NCBI RefSeq assembly: GCF_000988165.1
Contig: NW_020169389.1
Span: forward strand, 1-13,742
Reading direction: 5' to 3'
DNA from: Vairimorpha ceranae
Taxonomy: Eukaryota > Microsporidia > Nosematidae
DNA: 13,742 nt
Shown: positions 1-7,423 of the stretch, one piece after another
How the letters are laid out: each line of letters starts with the position of its first letter
Position numbering within the stretch: the first letter of the stretch is position 1
Program-made: the position numbers and the translations under genes
The notes under the pieces: model-generated
Databases searched by the model: none
Told to the model about the DNA's origin: nothing
What the model saw: only the letters and a program-made list of their open reading frames with translations

Positions 1-217
1 TTACTTTACCGAAATGACAGCAATTCTTGTATGCACCTTGTCTATTTACTTCATCTTTGAAGTGTAGAGCAGAACAATGCTTACAGATGCTTGATAATTC
101 ACCACAAAAATGTTCATCAACATTCACATTACAATCTGGCATAGTCTCAGTATGTGATGTGTTAAAATCTCCTTCTTCTTTACTCGTACTTGTAGCTCCA
201 AAGTTCAAATCTGACAT
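1..217 (-). pseudogene. Helitron Rep/helicase protein, N-terminal fragment, cut by the left window edge
   Basis: The reverse strand reads open from position 292 down to the window edge; the only Met in it is at 215-217. The 72 visible residues end in a cysteine/histidine motif typical of the N-terminal part of Helitron-encoded Rep/helicase proteins: CKHCSALHFKDE followed about 12 residues later by CCHFGKV. In the family this region precedes the helitron-like N domain, the HUH Rep domain and a PIF1-type helicase, which would lie outside the window to the left. The protein would act in the nucleus in rolling-circle transposition. Upstream of the Met the sequence is Asn/Ser/Thr-rich and unremarkable. 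Whether the copy is intact cannot be judged; most neighbouring elements are dead, so I file it as a probable pseudogene. The plus-strand frame over the same bases is a shadow. The Helitron assignment rests on the C-x2-C plus CC-x2-GKV pattern, which I recognise with good confidence. Confidence 0.72.
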
Positions 218-295
218 AGAGTTAGCAGTCTTATTGATCACAGGACCTTCTTCAATGCATGCGGCTGTTACATTGTACTTATACAGTGTGTGTTA

Positions 296-741
296 ACATC
301 TTAAGATACTAAAAAAAAATTCTTCGTGCAAAATAAATCAAGACATCATTCTAACATTTTGATTTGTGTCTAAACTATGTAATTAAACTGTGTCAAATCA
401 ATTTGTATTAAATTATTTTATATTTTTCTAATCTGGGTTATGTATTTATTTGTCTTAAAAGATGCAATAAAATCTTAAAAAACCCCATCTTAAAACACGT
501 TTTATAGCATTGTAGATAATACATTAGTTTTATTTTGTTGCAATAAAGTACTGTGTGATTTTATCTTTTAAACCTAAGCTACTACAAAATGTTTAAAAAA
601 ATAATTAGTCTTACAATTAAACTAGATAGCTCATTAAACTCAAATTTTAAATTCAAACTTATGTTTAAAATATTAATATATATTATTTATTGTTTAATTC
701 AGAGAAGTGATTTTATACTTTTTTAACCTTTCTCAAGGATA
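296..741. other. AT-rich spacer between Helitron fragment and Tc1/mariner element
   Basis: Roughly 80% A+T with poly-A and poly-T runs and no frame of useful length on either strand. It would contain the 5' flank, and perhaps the 5' end, of the Helitron, but Helitron ends are only a few bases long and I cannot point to one. Confidence 0.6.
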
Positions 742-770
742 TGATGGTTTTAAGGTTTTTTTAAAAAAAG
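742..770 (+). repeat. Left terminal inverted repeat of the Tc1/mariner element
   Basis: Pairs with 1820-1848 in inverted orientation. The first ten bases, TGATGGTTTT, are identical and the rest is mostly conserved, including the T-run followed by an A-run. A TA precedes it. Confidence 0.68.
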
Positions 771-802
771 TAATTCAAAAAAAGAAAACTTATTTATTGA
801 TT

Positions 803-1720
803 TTACACCTCTTTCTTTACAAAATCAATCATATGTTTCTGCATTCCATTGACATATTTTAACAGATTTTCGGGTGTAATACTTGGCCAAGCTACTAATA
901 TCGCAGAATGTAAATCTTGAATATTATTATATTGTTTCCCGTCTCTATAAATCATTCTCGACATATTTGCCCACAAATTTCCAATAAGATTAAGATTTGG
1001 ACTTAATGGTGGCCAGTCCATGCAATCAATGTTATTATTTTCAAATCATATCCTAGTTGCACGAGCTCGATGGCAAGGTGCATTATCTTGTTAAAAAATA
1101 TAATTAAAATCGCTATCTACATAATTAAAATTATTAATTTTACTCTTAAGAAATGTTAATAGAGAAATTTAAAGTATCCTACAATAAGCAGTTCTTTTCT
1201 ATTAAATATTAACAATTTGTAAAATCAATTGTTCACCAGAACAAAAACCGGTCCAAGGCATAACGCCTTCTCCGCCCTGTATACATTTACTATATTAAAT
1301 TTCATCTTTGTTTACATGGTGCCAATAATACTTAAAACCATCTTGAACGCATAAATTAGAATTATTTTCATCAGAAAATATAACTTTATGCCATTGACGA
1401 GTCCATAAAATTTTATCTAAAGCAAAATCAACCCCTTTTGATTTATGCACTTCCTTTAAATTTGAACTCGTGTACAGCTTTTATGCACAAGATTATTATT
1501 TTCTTTCATTACTCTTAAAACTATAGACTTTGACACTAATAAATCTAAATCAGCTTTAATTTTAGAAATAGTGATGACTTTATTAGAACCCATACTTTTA
1601 ATTTTTTCATTGTTCTAAAAGAAAGAGCTCTCTTTCTTCTCTTTTTATAAGTAATTTTAATTACCTTCCTTGAAATCATGCAATTTCTAATCGCGGTCCT
1701 AGTTCATCCCAATAAAACAC
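803..1720 (-). pseudogene. Tc1/mariner-family transposase, broken by stops and frameshifts
   Basis: DDE transposase remains are read in three segments on the minus strand. The N-terminal part (about 1500-1720) is poorly preserved; a frame around 1490-1590 carries VITISKIKADLDLLVSKS, matching the end of the HTH region. The next frame (about 1210-1470) holds DKILWTRQWHKVIFSDENN, with the first catalytic Asp in FSDE, then GGEGVMPWTGF. The last frame (803-1130) holds QDNAPCHRARATR, with the second catalytic Asp, and MDWPPLSPNLNLIGNLW. The third acidic residue, normally Glu in the PIENLW motif, is Gly here, and SPDLN has become SPNLN. In-frame stops include TAA at 1091-1093 and TGA at 1046-1048, the latter where family members usually have Trp. 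The protein cannot be active. The family call is secure; the exact start is not. Confidence 0.85.
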
Positions 1721-1819
1721 ATATTTGCTTAATATTTCTCCTTATTGAAAAAAAAGCATTTATTTGTGCTTTTTAATATAAATTTAAAGCATTTTCTTTA
1801 CTTATTAACGAATAAATAA

Positions 1820-1848
1820 TTTTTTTATAAAAAACATCAAAACCATCA
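1820..1848 (-). repeat. Right terminal inverted repeat of the Tc1/mariner element
   Basis: Inverted partner of 742-770. Outside it the expected TA reads TG, consistent with one point mutation since insertion. Confidence 0.68.
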
Positions 1849-3257
1849 TGTCGCTGAGATACATTGAAGAAATTTTAAATCTCTATTCTTTTTCAGGAAA
1901 ACATTAGTAAATGATATTATTTTTTTAAGAATGTGTTTGTATTTCAAAATTTGAGTTAAAGGGACATCCCGTTTTATTATAGGATATATTATTTTTTTAA
2001 AGCCTTTTGTAATAGCTTATATTAAAAAAATAAAATTACACAATGCTTTATTTTAACAAAATTAAACAAAAGTATCATTTACAATTTTATAAAATGTGTT
2101 TTTGGAAAGAATATCTAATGATTTTGACGCGCCTCTTAAGACAAAAAATACATAAAATACATAAAACAGATTAGACTTATATAAAATAAGATTTAAAACG
2201 AATTTATATGACACACGTTTTAATTTTTGCACAAATAGATTTTTTTTTATGTGTCTTAAGATGTTGACACGCATTGTATAATATTTACCCTAAAATTAAT
2301 AAAATTTTAAGTTTTCTAAATTTCTTCTAAATTGTATATTTAAGAATATTGTCTGCCACATCTTATATGAGTGCAATGAGAAATAGTGTTTTTATAACTA
2401 TCTTACACAAGAGAAGAAAATAAATCAGTAAAAGTAGAATTTAGTTATTTTATAAAATTACCATAAATATTTTCGTTTGTAAAAAAATATAAGTAATGGA
2501 CAGACAAAAAACGTTACTTTTTTAAACTAAATCAAAATTAAAGAAAACTATATTTAACAACTAAAAAGTTTTGAATATATATAAAAAAATAGTCACAGGG
2601 TGAAAGCTTTAAAAAGTTGATATCTTTTATTAATTAATTTATAAATATTTACAAGCACAAAAATAGCATATTTTGATTTGTGAAAATTTGATTGAAATAA
2701 ATTTCTAAGCAAAATGTATAGATTTGTGCATAATTTTTTTCTGCTTTATTTATACATTTATTAGTATAATTTGTGTTATTAATTAACAATAGGATTTATT
2801 TTCTTTTTTTCAAAATAATTTTTTTTAAAGTTTTTTTTTAAATACATTAAAATTTATCTTTTAATTTAAGATTTAACAAAGAGAAATAACATTATTTATA
2901 TGGCAATTAGTACAAGAAACAGGTTCCATCTCAGGGGTGTTTATCTGCATCTTATGTAAGAAATTAACTAAAAATTATAATAAAACATTTTCTTACTAAA
3001 AAATGTGTCTATTGTAGAGTCTTATAAGAGCGAAAACAAGACTGGGTATATCAGTCTAGTATTTCAGTTTACGTTTCTCGTTGTTGTAAATTCCTACAAT
3101 TTTTAATATTAAATTAATTTTTTTTTAATATCATTAAGTTATGTAATAATTTTTTTTTCACCGGGTATTTTAGTAGAGACCTGTTGGTATTAAAAGATAG
3201 TCTATTTAATGATTAAGATTTTACTTAAATATTATGTTCTAAAACTTAGTTTTAGAT
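1849..3257. other. AT-rich non-coding stretch
   Basis: No gene that I can support. The 70-residue minus frame at 2062-2274 is Lys/Phe/Leu/Tyr-rich, as expected of chance frames in this base composition, and has no CCC-like motif before its ATG. At 1961-1970 there is a GGGACATCCC inverted repeat of the kind seen at mariner ends, but no partner end was found. Weak, broken minus frames around 3010-3090 show no recognisable motif. Confidence 0.55.
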
Positions 3258-3261
3258 AGGT

Positions 3262-3420
3262 CTATAGTAGCCAATAGACTGCTGCCACAAAATTGTAATC
3301 CTTAATAAGAGAAAACTTATGTGGTAATACAGGCAGATAAGCGCCCCGAACTAAGATAGTTCTTTGAATAGGACACACCTGCTGGGAAGCTCTAATTTGC
3401 TTGAGGCATGTTTGTGTTTG
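3262..3420 (-). other. Short open frame in a GC-richer island, possible remnant of an unknown coding sequence
   Basis: Bases about 3250-3450 are clearly richer in G+C than the surroundings, a property shared here only with transposon remains. A minus frame runs 52 codons from a stop at 3421-3423 to a TAG at 3262-3264 without a Met; it includes the stretch TILVRGAYLPVLPHKFSLIK. I do not recognise a family. It could be a piece of a decayed mobile element or an old gene, or chance. On the plus strand the same island has short broken frames, none recognisable either. Confidence 0.25.
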
Positions 3421-3754
3421 TTAGTCCTATTACAGTTGCGGGCCTTGTTCTTTAAATCATTTTAACTGCTAAAAAAAGAATTATATGAACCAAGCATATT
3501 TTATTAAAATATTTTCCTTACATAGTTTCAGTAGCAAATTACATATGTTTTTATTACAAGTTTTTGTAATATACAAACAATACTCTAGTCTAATTAGATT
3601 CATTGGTATGTCATTGAAACATTTTTATTCATTGATCCATATGGTAGTTAATATCACAACTTATAAAACAGAATTTCTTCCAACAATTAAATAACTAACA
3701 TAGTGTGTACTTTTCATTATTGCTTTTCTAATCAAATTATTTTTTTAAATTTTT

Positions 3755-3764
3755 AAGCCGTTAA
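3755..3764 (+). promoter_or_regulatory. CCC-like motif abutting the start codon of the 445-residue ORF
   Basis: AAGCCGTTAA lies directly against the ATG at 3765. In microsporidia a CCC- or GGG-like motif within a few bases upstream of the start codon is a described promoter feature with very short 5' leaders. The same CCGTTAA precedes the paralogous ORF at 12050, and CCC also lies just upstream of the gag start of the gypsy-like element. It also supports the chosen start. Confidence 0.6.
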
Positions 3765-5102
3765 ATGTTATTATGGTTGCATACAATTTTTTGTTCAATG
3801 GGAATATTAGATTTTGATTTATTTGTAGATCTAGAAAATTTATCAGATTGTTACATAAAAGAACTTGAGAATAAAGGATTATATGTGAATGAAGAGATAA
3901 AACAAAAGAATCATGAGCTGACAAAAGCTGAAGAAGAACTTTTTTTTGAAAACCAATCTAATTCTAATATATTAGATGATCTGACAAATTTTATAGACGA
4001 ATGTTTTGATAATGGATATAAGAATGTTGATTATAATTTAAGTGACAAAGTGTTGTCAACGATTTCTGAGAGTAATTCAACGTCAAAAAGTAGCACAAAT
4101 AATCAATTTATTACTAATAAATTTAACAAACAATTTTGTGCAATAAATCAATCGATTAATGAAACAACAAATTTTGAAGATGGCAATGGTAGCCAAAAAG
4201 CTAAAGCAGAACATTCTAATAAAAATGAATTTTGCAAAAACAATACTAATCTATTATTACATTCAACTCAAAATTGTTTATTACAGAGGAAAGATATTAA
4301 TACAAAAGATAATACTTTTTTACCGACAAATGATAATGTTATTGTTTTATCAGACCATCAAAATTACCACGAAAAGACTAACTGTATTAATAAACCAAGT
4401 AATGCACAAATTGATGCACCATCTAATGTTATTGATTCATCGATTAAAAAATCAGAAAATAGTAAATCTTCCATTAATACTTACAAAAATAATAAAAATA
4501 TTAAAGTCAAAAGAGAAAAATCAAAAATTTATAGAATATCTGATATTCGATTAAGTAATTTTGAAAATGTTTTAAAACTTAAAAGAAACATTAAAGCCAA
4601 AAACTTATCGCTTTCTAAAGATTTTACAACAAACGAGCGTAGACTTTTTAATAAATACAAACAGTTTGAGACTAAATTTAAATGGTTTTGTAGAAATACA
4701 ATAAATATTAAAATACCACAATTTATAAAAAAATTGAAAGCATCCAATTTCTCAAATGACATAAAACATAATTCAATTTCTGCTCTAAATAGTATTTTAA
4801 GTTTTTTTGATGCTGTTAATGCAATTTATATAATTATACGGGGAAAATCAATTTATGATTTTATAAATTCATTAAATCTAGCATGTAATAAATTTGGTGA
4901 ATATATTGATATATCAAAAAAATTTTATATTGTTGAATCAAATTTAAAAAGTTTACATATGCGGGGTAATAAATACATTTGTTCTGACGATTGTAGTTTC
5001 TGTAAAATTATATCCCTACTTATTAGTTTAAATATAAGATTTAACTCTTTGTGTAAAAGTCTTGTAGAGTTTATAAATAGTATTGAAAAAAAGAGCAATT
5101 AG
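3765..5102 (+). CDS. Hypothetical secreted protein, 445 residues; member A of a two-gene paralogous family
   Basis: The longest open frame in the window; 445 codons without a stop at about 80% A+T is very unlikely by chance. The start at 3765 is chosen because CCGTTAA precedes it and because its paralogue at 12050 starts at the homologous ATG. Residues 1-11 (MLLWLHTIFCS) are hydrophobic and read as a short signal peptide, probably cut near FCS. An ENKGLY box lies at 35-40, followed by a charged stretch, then a Ser/Asn/Lys-rich low-complexity linker (about 95-255). A Lys/Arg-rich section at 242-310 leads into a helical, Ile/Leu/Phe-rich C-terminal domain (about 306-445) that starts at KWFCRN. 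Cys406, Cys410 and Cys413 form a C-x3-C-x2-C cluster absent from the paralogue. I do not recognise the family and see no catalytic motif. A role as a secreted, possibly host-exposed protein is inference. It ends with TAG. Confidence 0.82.
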   Translation: MLLWLHTIFCSMGILDFDLFVDLENLSDCYIKELENKGLYVNEEIKQKNHELTKAEEELFFENQSNSNILDDLTNFIDECFDNGYKNVDYNLSDKVLSTISESNSTSKSSTNNQFITNKFNKQFCAINQSINETTNFEDGNGSQKAKAEHSNKNEFCKNNTNLLLHSTQNCLLQRKDINTKDNTFLPTNDNVIVLSDHQNYHEKTNCINKPSNAQIDAPSNVIDSSIKKSENSKSSINTYKNNKNIKVKREKSKIYRISDIRLSNFENVLKLKRNIKAKNLSLSKDFTTNERRLFNKYKQFETKFKWFCRNTINIKIPQFIKKLKASNFSNDIKHNSISALNSILSFFDAVNAIYIIIRGKSIYDFINSLNLACNKFGEYIDISKKFYIVESNLKSLHMRGNKYICSDDCSFCKIISLLISLNIRFNSLCKSLVEFINSIEKKSN

Positions 5103-6014
5103 CAATTAAATTTTTAAGATTATTCTTATTTTTTGCAATATAATATGCCAATTCCCAATTTTTTAATAATGTGTTAATTTCTAAAAAAATTAACTTATCA
5201 AAAAATGTTTTACAATCTTAAATACAGCCATAATACCTGTAAGCATAAGTTATAGACTAGTAAGCAAGAATCATGGAGGGCTTAATCTGATAAGTAATCT
5301 TTTTAATTTGTACACAGTTGAAATTCAAAAGCGAATTTTAAGAAACTAATTACATTTGTCACCAATAACCGTAAATTTAGATGATCCAATTATTCGCCTG
5401 AAAATAAAACATTAGAATGTGAAACTAAAGTTTGAAACGCAATAGGTTTCAGTGTAAAACTAAAACTATAAAACGAAATTTTATTAAATAAATGTATGTA
5501 ATTAGAAATCTAGTTCTTTTTTAAATAAACAATTACCTTTAGGGGATAAGGGTAGTAGCAACATTATTATACGAAAGTAATTAACATGATAGCAAAAAAG
5601 GATATTTTATAATAAATATCATATAATCATTGTTGATATCTATAATTTTAAAATTTTGATGAGGTTTAATATTTGTATGCCTCACATATTTACAACCTTT
5701 GTTCATAAACAAACAATCAAATGCTTCGACAAATATTTTTTTTCACTGTACAAAATTGGGATAAATTACATTATTTAATTTTAACTGTCAAAGTATTCAA
5801 TCATAAAATCTTTGAGATGACTTAAAAATTTGTTATTTGAATCATTGCCAGATTATAGGGGTATGATAAATATGATTAAAACCATACATCTTTACGAGAC
5901 TGAAATAAATCACTAATAATTAACTCTATTATTGAATACTATTTCTCAGAAAAATGTGCCAAAAATGTTTATATGAGTAAATCTAAATGTTTGTATTGTA
6001 ATAAAAAAATATAT
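5103..6014. other. AT-rich spacer, mostly empty apart from a retrotransposon scrap at its start
   Basis: Apart from the fragment at 5194-5349 there is no frame worth calling. Composition is typical of the background. I see no terminal repeats or RNA gene. Confidence 0.55.
5194..5349 (+). pseudogene. Possible LINE-type reverse transcriptase ORF fragment (region downstream of the RT core)
   Basis: The frame, opened by a TAA at 5191-5193 and closed by a TAA at 5347-5349, gives 51 residues. It contains LNTAIIPVSISY, which resembles the conserved 'LNT-IPV-SY' segment following the palm/thumb of non-LTR reverse transcriptases. A second segment, RLVSKNHGGLNLISNLFNLY, resembles the RLY-x-R-x-x-GG-x-GL-x-x-IENLY segment found some way further on in that kind of protein. 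The intervening region is missing, so this would be a deleted remnant. There is no Met and no neighbouring RT core (no YxDD motif nearby), and the call rests on two short motifs only. Chance or another element type remains possible. Confidence 0.4.
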
Positions 6015-6209
6015 TTAGATAATGATTTGTAAAAATTCGTGACATCTCAAAATCTGTAATTTTTTTGCAAAATTAATCCTTATTGGAGTGACTCTCAGAA
6101 ATGCGGCCAGCGGAGATGTAGATCTCAATTTATCTAAGTAAATATGGGCCTGTTCATGACATTCCGCGTGATTTAAAATTAAAAGAAGTGTTATAATAAT
6201 GGTTTTTAT
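6015..6209 (-). pseudogene. Start-less open frame with signal-peptide-like N terminus, unknown family
   Basis: The minus frame runs 64 codons from 6209, just after a TAA at 6210-6212, to a TAA at 6015-6017. Its first codon is ATA (Ile), followed by KTIIITLLLILNHAECHEQ, which looks like a signal peptide if the ATA was once ATG. The remainder includes YLDKLRSTSPLAAFLRV. A CCCGG lies about 15 bases upstream of the ATA, in keeping with the CCC-like motifs before other starts in the window. The segment is GC-richer than its flanks. It may be a decayed gene for a small secreted protein, or part of the missing 3' half of the gypsy-like element that lies on the same strand beyond the IS1595-like insertion. 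No family is recognised. Confidence 0.3.
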
Positions 6210-6294
6210 TTACAATTGTCCGGGATGTTCTTCGGAAGCCATCTTTTTGTGTGTATACATGATATAAAGGATAAATTTCCTTTAATAGTTTTAT

Positions 6295-6323
6295 TGACAC
6301 TACTTAATCCTTCCACCCCACTT
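6295..6323 (+). repeat. Left terminal inverted repeat of the IS1595-like element
   Basis: TGACACTACTTAATCCTTCC followed by ACCCCACTT. Inverted partner at 7395-7423; a third related copy lies at 7329-7351 in the same orientation as this one. Confidence 0.72.
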
Positions 6324-6376
6324 GTTTTTTTAAAAAATTATTATATTTTTTAAAAAAATAATTAGCTACAAAAAAA

Positions 6377-7295
6377 TTAAAATCTAAACATTTTTAATAG
6401 TTTATATAATGCAATCCTGTGCGTCTTTTTATCACTATTTTGGACGTCTTGCTTCCGTCATTGCCACACATTTAAAAATAAACTTATTCTTCCTTTATTT
6501 ATACCACCATGTTTTCGATAAGCATGCTTAAAATGTGACCACTGGTTTTCAATTTTGTTTGTATGTGCTTCTTGAGCATTAACAAACCCAACCGAGTGGT
6601 TTACCACTTTGTGCAAGATCCAAATTCAGCAACGGCCACAGGGTAAGATAGATAACCATCGGTAACAATGATAGATCCGGGTACAACATATTCTCCGAAC
6701 ATATCTAGCATAGTCGGAACTTTTCTGTTGAAAACAGGTCTTAAAACAAAATTTCTACAATTTCTTTTTTCTACATCTCCCACTAACCATTGTACGTTAG
6801 GTTTGTTGTCTAGGGTACTAAATGGGTTAGGTGCTAACTCCCCATTACAGATATCAGTTTGTTAAACTGCACTCCGATCCTTTTCCACCTATTTTTACTC
6901 TTTCTAATTATTGTTGAAATATTACTTGCTAAAATCAAATCTTAATAAAGTGTTCTCCTAACAATCGCAGAAATCAATGGCCTGTGCTAGGGCATAATCA
7001 TATACCCATCGATACATTCACCTAAGAAATCTTACAAATTATATATTCAAGAAGGTCATTTTTGACCCTTCTTTGGGGTTATCTTTGATATGCATGCCTT
7101 AGAAGAGCATCTGTAAGCATACCCGTCTATATACGTGGGCAGCCACCATAATCCTCATTCTTCCATCACACCTCAAACGAATTACTTCATTATTTATAAG
7201 ATTGTATTATTAAAAAAGTCTAGAGTCTTAGAGTTCTCTAATAGTATACCATCGTAAAATATAAAATTTATGATTTTCTCTTTTAGATTTTCCAT
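6377..7295 (-). pseudogene. IS1595/ISXO2-like transposase, frameshifted
   Basis: About 306 codons if read through, the normal size for the family. An ATG at 7293-7295 starts MENLKEKIINFIFYDGILLE, the expected N terminus before a zinc-ribbon-like region (remnant frame about 7090-7200, little Cys left). Then come RWVYDYALAQAIDFC, IGGKGSE (the segment before the first catalytic Asp, which is lost) and a long open frame at 6601-6783 with PNVQWLVGDVEKRNC and VTDGYLSYPVAV; TDGY at 6652-6663 holds the second catalytic Asp. After a frameshift near 6605-6615 the sequence continues HKVVNHSVGFVNAQEAHTNK, then IENQWSHFKHAYRKHGG and GRISLFLNVWQ. It then meets TGA at 6458-6460, where the family usually has Trp, and stays open to TAA at 6377-6379. 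The family call is secure; the protein is dead. Confidence 0.87.
7049..7073. repeat. Small perfect-but-one hairpin inside the transposase pseudogene
   Basis: AAGAAGGTCA, a short T loop and TGACCCTTCTT can pair over about ten bases with one bulged base. It lies within the damaged N-terminal half of the IS1595-like transposase and may have arisen by local mutation. No function is suggested. Confidence 0.4.
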
Positions 7296-7328
7296 AATAG
7301 AGATTAAAAAATAATTCTTTTTTTACCT

Positions 7329-7351
7329 TTAGTTCATCTTTTCACCCCCTC
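7329..7351 (+). repeat. Extra internal copy of the IS1595-like terminal repeat
   Basis: TTAGTTCATCTTTTCACCCC resembles the left terminal repeat at 6295-6323 in the same orientation (about 17 of 22 positions) and is therefore inverted relative to the right end at 7395-7423. Together with that end it bounds a palindrome of about 95 bases that could form a long hairpin or act as a MITE-like unit. Confidence 0.55.
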
Positions 7352-7394
7352 CGCAACCATGTTTACTTTAAAAAATTCTGTTGGTAGTCATTCA

Positions 7395-7423
7395 AAGGGG
7401 GGTGGAAAGATGAAGTAGCGTTA
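7395..7423 (-). repeat. Right terminal inverted repeat of the IS1595-like element
   Basis: On the plus strand it reads AGGGGGGTGGAAAGATGAAG and then TAGCGTTA, the inverted partner of 6295-6323. Its outer edge abuts the end of recognisable gypsy-like pol sequence. Confidence 0.72.

Larger units (their letters stand above)
742..1848 (-). mobile_element. Degenerate Tc1/mariner (IS630 superfamily) transposon with terminal inverted repeats
   Basis: About 1.1 kb, the usual size for this superfamily. The left end at 742-770 starts TGATGGTTTTAAGGTTTT. The reverse complement of the right end, 1848-1820, starts TGATGGTTTTGATGTTTT. After a perfect 10-base start the two ends differ at only a few positions over about 29 bases. 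A TA lies directly outside the left end (740-741), matching the TA target duplication of the superfamily. The right flank is TG (1849-1850), one transition away from TA. The broken transposase lies inside on the minus strand. Ends and coding remains point to the same boundaries, which is why I trust them despite the AT-rich background. Confidence 0.75.
6295..7423 (-). mobile_element. IS1595/ISXO2-like (Merlin-type) DNA transposon, about 1.13 kb, degenerate
   Basis: A broken IS1595-family transposase is bracketed by imperfect inverted repeats of 29 bases: 6295-6323 on plus and 7395-7423 on minus. They agree at 24 of 29 positions by my count, with the core CTACTT-ATC-TTCCACCCC. Length and layout fit one transposase gene per element. 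Eight-base target duplications are usual in this family. Here AGTTTTAT to the left and AATGTTTA to the right are not a clear match, so the duplication has either decayed or the ends are slightly off. The right outer edge coincides with the point where the gypsy-like pol sequence stops. Confidence 0.78.

Noticed and set aside
27..296. 89-residue plus-strand frame
   Set aside because: It overlaps the Helitron N-terminal frame on the opposite strand, which has a recognisable Cys/His motif; the plus frame has none.
1961..1970. GGGACATCCC inverted repeat resembling a mariner end
   Set aside because: No matching inverted partner at a plausible distance, and no coding remains of a second mariner nearby.
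2062..2274. 70-residue minus frame rich in Lys, Phe, Leu and Tyr
   Set aside because: Composition and length are what chance gives at this base composition; no CCC-like motif before the ATG and no relation to the two intact genes.
3485..3694. 69-residue plus frame upstream of the 445-residue gene
   Set aside because: No CCC-like motif and no family motif; it ends before the promoter of the real gene. It might be a small gene, but nothing in the sequence supports that.
4159..4554. 131-residue plus frame within the 445-residue gene
   Set aside because: Shadow in another frame, made of Ile, Lys and Leu from AT-rich codons; the longer frame has a supported start and a paralogue.
6668..6865. 65-residue plus frame
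   Set aside because: Antisense shadow of the IS1595-like transposase.
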